A stretch of 9,543 nt of DNA from Chloroflexota bacterium (GTDB lineage: Bacteria > Chloroflexota > UBA6077), in the NCBI GenBank assembly GCA_021786215.1, contig JAJYNT010000128.1:1-9543 (forward strand). Direction: 5' to 3'. The notes beneath the pieces were generated by a model. It was not told the origin of the DNA. It did not search any database and saw only the letters and a list, made by a program, of their open reading frames with translations. Position numbers and translations under genes: made by a program. Every line of letters begins with the position of its first letter. Position 1 is the stretch's first letter. Below, piece after piece: positions 1 through 6,079 of this stretch.

Positions 1-1
1 T

Positions 2-265
2 CGCGGCGGAAGGCCCGATCTTGCGGCCGACGTTCTGCCTCAGGTGAAGACGCCAACCCTGCTTATCGTCGGGGGAGATGACGAGACGGTGGTGGAGTTG
101 AACCGCCAGGCCCGTAACCTGCTGCCCGGCCAGGCTGAACTGTCCATCATCCCAGGCGCAACACATCTCTTCGAGGAGCCCGGAGCCCTGGAGGAGGTGG
201 CTCGGCTGGCACGCGAGTGGTTCCTTCGCCACCTGCGACCCCAGCAGCTGCGCCGAGCTGCATGA
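2..265 (+). CDS. alpha/beta hydrolase, dienelactone hydrolase-like, C-terminal part (5' truncated)
   Basis: The frame is open from base 2, so this is the 3' end of a longer gene that begins before the window; 87 codons are visible. The protein reads RGGRPDLAADVLPQVKTPTL and continues into LLIVGGDDETV and then GATHLFEEPGALEEVARLA. This is the C-terminal end of a dienelactone-hydrolase-type alpha/beta hydrolase. The acidic member of the catalytic triad would be the Asp in the GGDDE stretch and the catalytic histidine the one in ATHLF. The nucleophile elbow lies upstream and is not visible. In many bacteria this C-terminal type belongs to a stand-alone hydrolase or to a phosphoribosyltransferase–hydrolase fusion; the window cannot distinguish them. 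The substrate is unknown. A GTG at 44 is internal and should not be taken as the start. No clear terminator follows the TGA before the promoter of the next gene. Confidence 0.8.
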   Translation, partial: RGGRPDLAADVLPQVKTPTLLIVGGDDETVVELNRQARNLLPGQAELSIIPGATHLFEEPGALEEVARLAREWFLRHLRPQQLRRAA

Positions 266-313
266 CTGGGACCTGCCCGACGATCAGATTACAAATGTAG
301 AGGTGATTTCCGG

Positions 314-342
314 TTGACGCTGCCCCGGCCGGTGGCTAAACT
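314..342 (+). promoter_or_regulatory. sigma70-type promoter of the TauE/SafE transporter gene
   Basis: TTGACG at 314-319 matches five of six bases of the -35 consensus, and TAAACT at 337-342 matches four of six of the -10. The spacing is exactly 17 nt. Transcription would begin near 349, giving a short leader of about 50 nt. The site lies in the gap after the hydrolase gene, so the transporter is probably transcribed independently of it. Confidence 0.55.
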
Positions 343-381
343 GCGACCACGTTTGCCGCTTTGACGCCACTATTGAAGTCT

Positions 382-390
382 GAGGGGGAG
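382..390 (+). promoter_or_regulatory. ribosome-binding site that favours a CTG start
   Basis: GAGGGGGAG sits 7 nt upstream of CTG 398. The next in-frame candidates, GTG 416 and ATG 422, are 25 and 31 nt away, too far for efficient use of this site, and have no purine-rich tract of their own nearby. Confidence 0.55.
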
Positions 391-397
391 TACAACC

Positions 398-1168
398 CTG
401 GACCTCACCATCTCCGTGGTCATGTGCGCGCTGGGGTTGCTGTTCGGTTTCGTGGGGCTCGGTGGGGCCGGTTTTATAACGGCGCTATTGATACTTGTCT
501 TCCACGTTCCCGTCCACCTGGCCTTCGGCACGGGTCTGGGCGCGATGTTCACTACCGCCACCGTGGGTGGCTGGAGCCACCTGCGAGAAGGCAACGTCGA
601 CCCGATCGCGGCAGTGCAGGTGGGCCTGGTGGGTATGGTGGGGGCTTACCTGGGTGGTGGTCTGGCGTTGGCAACCGGAGCACAACAGCTGAAGACAATC
701 GCTGCTCTAACCCTGATCGCCAACTCGACGGTGGTCTACTGGAGAACGAGGGCCTCCACTGAAGGGAAGCCGCCGGTAGGGATGAGGTCGCTGATGAGAA
801 GGTGGTGGAGCGAACTACCGCGATCCAGCCTGATCGGCGCCGTATGCGGGTTCGGCTCTGGTTTCCTGAGCATCGGTACCGCACCATGGATCCAGGCCGG
901 GCTCCTTATCCTAAAGGGCACGGATCTTCGGAAGACGGTGGGAACGGCGATGCTGGCCCTTGCACTTATGAGTCTCGCCGGTGCTCTTCGCTTCGCCCAG
1001 GGAGGGAATGTGAACCCGGGGTTGCTGGTCAGTGTGGTGCTGGGGCTGTCAACCGGAAGCTTCGTCGGCGCCAAGTTCACCAAGCGCGCGCCACGTCAGT
1101 TGATCAGGGTGGCGATGGTTGTAACTCCCATCCTGGCGGGATCCCTGTTGCTCGTGGCCCCTTCTTAG
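398..1168 (+). CDS. TauE/SafE family (DUF81) membrane transporter, probable CTG start
   Basis: This is a 256-residue integral membrane protein of the TauE/SafE family, whose members are proposed to export sulfite, sulfoacetate or related anions. The substrate here cannot be told. Two family repeats are visible: GLLFGFVGLGGAGF near residues 13-26 and GAVCGFGSGFLSIGTAP at 147-163, each followed by hydrophobic helices. A basic cytoplasmic loop (about residues 113-140) separates the halves, and the last helix ends in LLLVAPS. Length agrees with the usual 240-270 residues. A strong purine-rich Shine-Dalgarno, GAGGGGGAG at 382-390, lies 7 nt before CTG 398 but 25 nt before the first standard start, GTG 416. 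Starting at 398 gives the family-like N-terminus (M)DLTISVVMCALG. An in-frame TGA at 374-376 limits any further extension. If the CTG is not used, the start is GTG 416 (250 aa). A perfect hairpin follows the stop by 32 nt. Confidence 0.85.
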   Translation: MDLTISVVMCALGLLFGFVGLGGAGFITALLILVFHVPVHLAFGTGLGAMFTTATVGGWSHLREGNVDPIAAVQVGLVGMVGAYLGGGLALATGAQQLKTIAALTLIANSTVVYWRTRASTEGKPPVGMRSLMRRWWSELPRSSLIGAVCGFGSGFLSIGTAPWIQAGLLILKGTDLRKTVGTAMLALALMSLAGALRFAQGGNVNPGLLVSVVLGLSTGSFVGAKFTKRAPRQLIRVAMVVTPILAGSLLLVAPS

Positions 1169-1200
1169 AGCGGATCGCGGGGATCCAACCCGACGCCAAC

Positions 1201-1239
1201 GCGAGATCGGCCCGGGGATTGTCCCCGGGCCGATCTCGC
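1201..1239. terminator. perfect 18-bp hairpin between convergent genes, probable bidirectional terminator
   Basis: The arms 1201-1218 and 1222-1239 are exact reverse complements, separated by a 3-nt loop (TTG). The stem is strongly GC-rich (core CCCGGGGA/TCCCCGGG). It lies 32 nt after the stop of the plus-strand transporter and 8 nt after the stop of the minus-strand small membrane protein, which is where a shared terminator is expected. Neither side has a proper run of T, so it is not a textbook intrinsic terminator. It could also act as an mRNA 3' stabiliser or in factor-assisted termination. Confidence 0.65.
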
Positions 1240-1247
1240 CGTCATTA

Positions 1248-1418
1248 TCATAGCGTCGCCCTGCCTCTGGTCAGCAGGTTCCAGACGAGGATGATGGCAG
1301 CGATAACCAGCGCTATCCACACCAGTGCACCCAGATGGGCGAAGAAGAAGCCAACTATCCAAAACACCACCAGGGCGACAACTATGAGCCACAGGATTGC
1401 TTCCAGCAGGCCTATCAT
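1248..1418 (-). CDS. 56-aa hydrophobic membrane protein, lmo0937/DUF5670-like
   Basis: The encoded protein begins MIGLLEAILWLIVVALVVFW, continues IVGFFFAHLGALVWIALVIA and ends NLLTRGRATL. Two hydrophobic segments (about residues 5-26 and 30-48) are joined by a short FAHLG turn, with a basic C-terminal tail. This pattern (two helices, a turn with Gly, total near 50-56 residues) resembles the lmo0937/DUF5670 small membrane proteins, whose function is unknown. The start is supported by GGAGGAG (minus strand, bases 1430-1424), 5 nt before the ATG at 1418-1416. The frame stays open further upstream, but that part has no ribosome-binding site, reads as non-hydrophobic sequence and runs into the argF gene. 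The gene is divergent from argF and convergent with the transporter, with which it shares the hairpin terminator. No convincing promoter was found for it. The family assignment is from memory of the pattern. Confidence 0.75.
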   Translation of the reverse strand: MIGLLEAILWLIVVALVVFWIVGFFFAHLGALVWIALVIAAIILVWNLLTRGRATL

Positions 1419-1509
1419 GGTGACTCCTCCATCGTTGAGGTCGCAGCCCCTTGTAGCCACGAGGTTATCGAGTAAGCACGACTTATGCCATTCGAGAGGC
1501 AGACGATTA

Positions 1510-1518
1510 TGGTATACT
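1510..1518 (+). promoter_or_regulatory. extended -10 promoter upstream of argF
   Basis: TGGTATACT combines a TGn extension with a -10 hexamer, TATACT (1513-1518), matching five of six bases. No good -35 hexamer lies 16-18 nt upstream, which fits an extended -10 promoter. Transcription would start near 1525, leaving a leader of about 180 nt before argF. Confidence 0.5.
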
Positions 1519-1524
1519 TGCGCC

Positions 1525-1703
1525 GCGCCGGCTGGGTGAGTAGCTACGGGAGCATCACTTCTGCTGGCAGGCCGGCACGGGCGCGACTGTATCGCGGTTT
1601 TCCCTGGCGCCTCCCAGGGTCGCGTTGCCAGACCAACCCCCGTCGCGACCCGATCCGTGCTCTTCGGTGAACAACATCTCCCGATTACCAGCAGGGGGAC
1701 CAC
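1525..1703 (+). promoter_or_regulatory. structured 5' leader of argF with mutually exclusive hairpins
   Basis: The leader contains three pairings. GCCGGC at 1527-1532 pairs with GCCGGC at 1571-1576, and the stem could be extended by 1520-1524 with 1580-1584 if transcription starts earlier. CCCTGG at 1602-1607 pairs with CCAGGG at 1614-1619. GGGTCGCG at 1617-1624 pairs with CGCGACCC at 1644-1651. The second and third stems share bases 1617-1619, so they cannot form fully together. That is the geometry of a switchable leader, but no known riboswitch or T-box consensus was recognised and no T-run follows any stem. No ArgR-type operator was recognised. The stretch holds no convincing gene. Confidence 0.35.
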
Positions 1704-2624
1704 ATGCGAAACTTCCTCAGCATTGCCGACCTGTCGCGAGACGATCTGGGCAGGATCCTGGAGCGGGCCACAACCCTGAAAGAGGAGACACGTCAGGGGC
1801 GATGGCGCACCGAGTTGCAATGGAAGACGGTGGCGCTGCTTTTCCAGAAGCCGTCTCTCCGAACCAGGGTCTCCTTCGAGCAGGGCATTCGGCAGTTAGG
1901 TGGCCATGCCCTTTACCTTTCGCCGCGTGAGGTTGGCCTGGGCGAGCGCGAGAGCGTTGCCGATGTTGCCAGGGTGTTGAGCCGGTATGTTGACTGCGTC
2001 GTGGCCCGGACCAATCGCCATTCCGATCTGGAGATGCTGGCCAGCTACTCCACTGTGCCGGTGGTGAATGCGCTCTCGGACTGGAGCCATCCCTGCCAAT
2101 GCCTGGCAGATCTCTTGACAGTTCGAGAGAAAAAGGATCGGCTTGCCGGCTCGGTTATGGCCTACATAGGGGATGGCAACAACGTGCTGCATTCCCTCAT
2201 TCTGGGCGCAGCTAAGGTTGGTCTCAATTTGCGAGTCGCATGTCCACCGGGCTACGAGCCCGACCCCGGGGTGGTGGAATCGGCAGCAGCCGACCGCGAG
2301 GCTACCGGAGCTACCCTCTCCATCTTGACAAGTCCTCGCGCTGCCGCCGAGGGTGCCGACGTGTTGTATACGGACGTTTGGACCAGCATGGGCCAGGAGG
2401 ATGAGTCGCAGCTTCGAAGGCAGGCCTTCGCGGCCTACAGGATAGATGCGGAGCTTCTCCGGTTGGCCAAACCGGATGCCGTGGTGATGCATGACCTGCC
2501 GGCGCATCGGGGAGATGAGATCACCGATGAGGTGATGGACGGACCTCAATCGGTGGTGTTCGAGCAGGCAGAGAACCGACTCCATGCCCAGAAGGGACTG
2601 CTCTCCTGGTTGTTTGCCGGCTGA
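1704..2624 (+). CDS. argF: ornithine carbamoyltransferase
   Basis: ArgF makes citrulline from L-ornithine and carbamoyl phosphate in the cytoplasm, a step of arginine synthesis. The product is 306 residues, normal for the family, which acts as a homotrimer or multiples of it. The carbamoyl-phosphate-binding motif is SLRTR at residues 51-55 (many relatives have STRTR). HPCQ is at 129-132, the ornithine-binding DVWTSMG at 224-230, and the late motif reads HDLPAHRGDE from residue 263. Most family members have HCLP there, so Cys is replaced by Asp264. The rest of the fold appears intact: both the N-terminal carbamoyl-phosphate domain and the C-terminal domain with YIGDGNNVLHSL are present. A Shine-Dalgarno, AGGGGG at 1693-1698, lies 5 nt before the ATG. 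It is the first gene of a probable operon; the TPR gene starts 29 nt after its stop. A transcarbamylase with a different amino acceptor is possible but less likely given the SMG loop. Confidence 0.93.
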   Translation: MRNFLSIADLSRDDLGRILERATTLKEETRQGRWRTELQWKTVALLFQKPSLRTRVSFEQGIRQLGGHALYLSPREVGLGERESVADVARVLSRYVDCVVARTNRHSDLEMLASYSTVPVVNALSDWSHPCQCLADLLTVREKKDRLAGSVMAYIGDGNNVLHSLILGAAKVGLNLRVACPPGYEPDPGVVESAAADREATGATLSILTSPRAAAEGADVLYTDVWTSMGQEDESQLRRQAFAAYRIDAELLRLAKPDAVVMHDLPAHRGDEITDEVMDGPQSVVFEQAENRLHAQKGLLSWLFAG

Positions 2625-2653
2625 CGGACGGCCGCTGGAACTGAGAGGTTGGG

Positions 2654-5185
2654 ATGGTCAACCCTTTCACCGCGGCGGGCGGTGCCATATCAAAGGGTGG
2701 TGGCGGTAACTCGCGTGCTCCATCCGGGAAGAACTCCGGAAAAGGGAACAGCTCCTTTCAGGAGGCGCTGAAGCGCGGCTCAGCCTATGCCTGGAAGGGG
2801 AGATGGGAGGATGCGGTAGAGGAGTACCGCCATGCCCTGGAGTTCTCCCCAGGTGACCTTTCGGCGCGCACCTACCTTGCCATGGCTCTCTACAAGGCCG
2901 ACCATCTGCAGGAAGCCCGGCAGCTCTACCAGGAGTTGTGGAGAGAGCAGCCCTCCAACCTGTCCATGTTGCTCCGACTGGCCGAGGTTCAGGAGACCAT
3001 GGGCGATATCAACGCGGCTGTTGCCAGCTACCAGGGTCTGGCAGAGCTCCACACTCTTCGGCGAGCTCCAAACGAAGCCCTCAAGGCGTGGCAAAAGGCG
3101 GTGGCGCTGAAACCTGACGATCTTGTCTTGTGGGACGCAACGATGGAGGCCGCGGTCCAGGCTGGGATGATCTCCGGCCTGATGCCCTCCTATCTGGGAC
3201 TGGCTAGGCAGTTGGCCCTGGAAGGGCGGTTCGAGGAAGCGATAGCTGTGGTGGCGAGAGCTCAGACCTTGGATCCATCCAATCCGCTTGTGCTGCCGCT
3301 GCTGGCCTCTATTCGGGGAGCCCTGGCCCATTCATGGCGAGCTACCGCCAGGGGAGAAACCACTACCCCCGATGATCTCGCCAGGTTGATCCCGACTATC
3401 CCAGACCTGGGATCGTCTATCTCGGAGACGGCTGATACCGAACCGTCTGCTCCGCTTCCTTCATCTGACGTGGATGCTCTTACCGAGGTTCACGATTCGT
3501 CCACAGCTGCCCCGGTTGTGGAACTGACCGAGCCGTTCCAGCACGAGTTGAGGGCGGAGGAGTTTGCGCCCGCGGTGGAAGATGCCAGCGCGCCTGAACC
3601 CGAACCCTGTGAAGATGCTAGTGCCGCACGGCCTCTGGAGTCTTTGGGAGAGCTCTCCACGCTGGTCGAGGGGGATTTGGAGAAGTTCCCCCCGTCGGTC
3701 GTGGAGCCTTCGGAGGATCTCCCCTCGTTGGACAAGGAGCCCCTTTCGCTGGTCGAGGAGCCTCCGATAGAGGTGGCCTCCTCGCTACTCCAGGAGTTCA
3801 CCACGGATGAAACTACCTCGGAGGACGCGGCGCCGACGGTCGAAGGGGAAGCGCCCAGTAATTTGTTGCCTGGAGAGGAGTCTTCTGAGGCGGTTCCTGC
3901 CGAGGAGCAGCTCGAAGCTCTTACCCTGGATGGAGAGATCGAGGTTGCCGAGCCTGAACTGGAGGAAGCCCCTTCCGCTGAACATTCCCCATCACAGGTC
4001 GAGCTGACGGAGGGCGAGGCGTCACAGGTGACGGTCGACCTGAGCCTCCCAAGCGAACGCGCTGTCGAGGCATTCGATGAGGGCACGGATGGCGATGTTG
4101 ACGAGGAAGGCTCTTCGGGAAATGCCATCGCGGAGCAGTTGGCCGAGCTGGCCGAGGCTCACGAGCAGGTCGAGGAGTTCGAGCAGGCTGCCGAGGCTTA
4201 CGGGCAGGCGTTGGAACTCTCCCCTCGTTTGCCTCGAGCCCTCCTGGGGATGGCTCGTCTACAGCTGGCGACCGGGGAGCTGGACCTGGCGGAGGAGAGG
4301 GTCCGCCTCGTCCTCGAGGCTTCCAGCCCGGAGATGACACCGTCTCAGGGACTTGCCGTGAAGCTGCTGTTGGACATCCTGATTGGGAGGGCTGTATCGG
4401 GTGACCTGCAGGCCGCGACCGAAGGCTTGCTCTGGCTTCGCTCCATCCTTCCAGCCGAGCGACTTCAAAGCCCGGATGTGGAGGACAGCGCCGAGGTGAT
4501 TGCTCAGCTTCTCGGACGGTGCGGCGCCGAGCATCTGGAGGAATTGGCCTCACTGCAACCCGAGCGGCGCGGGGAGGTAGTGCTGACTCTGAGGAAGGCC
4601 GAGGAGCTACTGGAAAGCGGACGATTTCGCTCCGCGGCGGACGAGAGCTTCCGGCTGATCGCACACTACCCGGATCTCTTGCCTGCGCAGTCACTCCTCG
4701 CCAGGCTTCTGGTGGCTCAGAAGCGGGCTAAGGATGCCCGGGAGCGGTCTCAGCGGCTGTTGAACCTGTATGAGATGAGAGGTGCTCCTCAGCAGGCCCT
4801 CGAGGTGCTCCAGTGGAGGGTCTCCAGCGGGGTTGGCGATGGCGCGGATCGTGTTCGTCTGGTACAGTTGCTAAGGGCACAGAATCGTCTGGCCGAGGCC
4901 GACTTGGTGGAGATGGGGAGAGACAGGGAATCCAGCACTCGGCGATCGATAATAGGTACCCCGCCGTTGGAAGAACTGCTTCACCTGGCGGAAGCCAGCT
5001 TCGCGAGCGGGGATCGTGAGGGGGCGGTTGGCCTGTTGCGCGCTGCCCTGGAAGCCGAGGAAACCGATGAGGTGGCACGTGCTGCCCTGGCTAGGGTCCT
5101 CCAGTTGATGGGCGATGAAAGCGGGCGAGGGGAGCTTCTCGAAACCCTGAGCAGGCTTGGCTTGCCCGCGGGGCTGGCGGATTGA
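2654..5185 (+). CDS. large TPR protein with long acidic linker, function unknown
   Basis: The protein has 843 residues and no signal peptide or membrane helix, so it is probably cytoplasmic. A Gly/Ser/Lys-rich N-terminus (1-32) leads into TPR-like helical pairs (about 33-235), such as GSAYAWKGRWEDAVEEYRHA followed by LEFSPGD and, later, GRFEEAIAVVARAQTLDPSN. Residues about 250-488 form a low-complexity linker rich in Glu, Ser, Pro, Ala and Val with almost no Lys or Arg. A second helical repeat block runs from 490 to the end; it includes EEFEQAAEAYGQALELSPR and, near the C-terminus, ASFASGDREGAVGLLRAALE. TPR arrays bind protein partners; no catalytic motif is visible. The start ATG follows GAGAGG by about 5 nt. 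It sits 29 nt after argF and 25 nt before cdaA, so a link to c-di-AMP signalling or cell-envelope control is possible but only inferred. I cannot name a characterised homologue. Confidence 0.85.
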   Translation: MVNPFTAAGGAISKGGGGNSRAPSGKNSGKGNSSFQEALKRGSAYAWKGRWEDAVEEYRHALEFSPGDLSARTYLAMALYKADHLQEARQLYQELWREQPSNLSMLLRLAEVQETMGDINAAVASYQGLAELHTLRRAPNEALKAWQKAVALKPDDLVLWDATMEAAVQAGMISGLMPSYLGLARQLALEGRFEEAIAVVARAQTLDPSNPLVLPLLASIRGALAHSWRATARGETTTPDDLARLIPTIPDLGSSISETADTEPSAPLPSSDVDALTEVHDSSTAAPVVELTEPFQHELRAEEFAPAVEDASAPEPEPCEDASAARPLESLGELSTLVEGDLEKFPPSVVEPSEDLPSLDKEPLSLVEEPPIEVASSLLQEFTTDETTSEDAAPTVEGEAPSNLLPGEESSEAVPAEEQLEALTLDGEIEVAEPELEEAPSAEHSPSQVELTEGEASQVTVDLSLPSERAVEAFDEGTDGDVDEEGSSGNAIAEQLAELAEAHEQVEEFEQAAEAYGQALELSPRLPRALLGMARLQLATGELDLAEERVRLVLEASSPEMTPSQGLAVKLLLDILIGRAVSGDLQAATEGLLWLRSILPAERLQSPDVEDSAEVIAQLLGRCGAEHLEELASLQPERRGEVVLTLRKAEELLESGRFRSAADESFRLIAHYPDLLPAQSLLARLLVAQKRAKDARERSQRLLNLYEMRGAPQQALEVLQWRVSSGVGDGADRVRLVQLLRAQNRLAEADLVEMGRDRESSTRRSIIGTPPLEELLHLAEASFASGDREGAVGLLRAALEAEETDEVARAALARVLQLMGDESGRGELLETLSRLGLPAGLAD

Positions 5186-5210
5186 GCGCGGAAGAACTGG
5201 GGCCAGTCAT

Positions 5211-6074
5211 ATGACGAGCTTTATCGAGATGGTGGTGTCGACGCTGTCGCGTATCGACATCCGTGCGGGCATCGACATCCTCATTGTGGCAGTGATTGTC
5301 TACTGGATCTTGGCTTTGATCCAGGGGACCACAGCGGTGACCCTTGTGCGGGGCATGGTCACCGTGATACTGCTGGCTGCCATTTTGGGGAACGTGCTGG
5401 ATCTGGTGGTCCTCAACTGGGTGCTGAGAAATGCCATCCCCGCCCTCCTGGTGTCGATACCGATCCTGTTTCAGCCGGAGTTGCGCCGTGCCCTCGAGCG
5501 GTTGGGGCGAACTAGTCGTTTTGTGACCCGGGGCGGGCCCAGCGATGAGGTGGTTCGGGCCATGGAGATGATAGCCGTGGCCAGTCGACGCATGTCCGAT
5601 CGAAAGTGGGGTGCCCTGATCGTGCTGGAGCGGGAGACCGGACTAGGTGAGTATGTGGACACCGGGGTGGAGATCGATGGCCTGGTCTCGGTGGATTTCC
5701 TGCTGTCCATCTTCTTCCCCAATTCGCCCTTTCACGATGGGGCCACGATAATCCGAGGAGATCGGGTGGTTGCCGCGGCTTGCCTCCTTCCCCTGACGGA
5801 CACCCTTTTCTCCAATCAGCACATGGGAACCAGACATCGCGCGGGGGTTGGGATCACGGAGCGCACCGACGCAATATCCATCATTGTGTCGGAGGAAACG
5901 GGCATGATCTCTCTGGCGAACAACGGGAGGATGGTGCGCAATCTAGATGAGTCGAAGCTGAAGAAGGTGTTGCCCGCCCTCTACCGGCCGCCGCGTGCGA
6001 CCTCCTGGCTCCCCATCTGGCTTAGAAGCCGAATGCCCGCGAGAATACTAAGACGAGAAGAGACGGCTAAGTAG
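5211..6074 (+). CDS. cdaA: membrane diadenylate cyclase CdaA (DisA_N domain)
   Basis: CdaA condenses two ATP into the second messenger c-di-AMP at the cytoplasmic face of the membrane. The 287-residue product has three N-terminal membrane helices (about 18-37, 43-60 and 62-85; for example DILIVAVIVYWILALIQ). A short linker leads into the DisA_N catalytic domain. The two signature motifs are intact: DGA at 176-178 within SPFHDGATIIRGDRV, and RHR at 208-210 within MGTRHRAGVGITE. SEETGMISLANNG near the end is also typical. Length matches the usual 270-290. I chose ATG 5211 because it gives the normal short N-terminus. An in-frame TTG at 5157 would overlap the upstream gene by 29 nt and add a non-family stretch. 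The ribosome-binding site is weak (GGGG at 5199-5202), which suggests translational coupling. ybbR follows after 5 nt. The C-terminal tail after residue 260 is basic. Confidence 0.95.
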   Translation: MTSFIEMVVSTLSRIDIRAGIDILIVAVIVYWILALIQGTTAVTLVRGMVTVILLAAILGNVLDLVVLNWVLRNAIPALLVSIPILFQPELRRALERLGRTSRFVTRGGPSDEVVRAMEMIAVASRRMSDRKWGALIVLERETGLGEYVDTGVEIDGLVSVDFLLSIFFPNSPFHDGATIIRGDRVVAAACLLPLTDTLFSNQHMGTRHRAGVGITERTDAISIIVSEETGMISLANNGRMVRNLDESKLKKVLPALYRPPRATSWLPIWLRSRMPARILRREETAK

Positions 6075-6079
6075 TACCG

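Noticed and set aside
266..397. Possible small gene between the hydrolase and the transporter
   Set aside because: No reading frame with start and ribosome-binding site; the stretch is explained by promoter and leader.
1485..1670. Arginine-rich short reading frame in the argF leader, tempting as an attenuator peptide
   Set aside because: The early start codons lie in or upstream of the predicted -10 element, no Shine-Dalgarno precedes a later start, and Arg-rich readings are common by chance in GC-rich DNA because CGN codons abound. No T-run terminator follows.
1248..1820. Longer minus-strand frame extending the small membrane protein to 190 aa
   Set aside because: The upstream part overlaps the argF start and promoter, has no ribosome-binding site or recognisable domain, and the GGAGGAG before the ATG at 1418 defines a shorter gene.
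1896..2585. 229-aa open frame antisense to argF
   Set aside because: It mirrors the codon structure of a confidently identified gene; the translation shows no domain, and no ribosome-binding site was found.
3490..4694. Long minus-strand frames (Ser-rich and Arg/Pro-rich) opposite the TPR gene
   Set aside because: They arise from the biased composition of the Glu/Ser-coding strand; low-complexity translations, no start signals, and they overlap each other.
5157..5210. Upstream TTG start for cdaA
   Set aside because: It would overlap the TPR gene and add 18 residues not typical of CdaA before the first helix; ATG 5211 gives the normal N-terminus.
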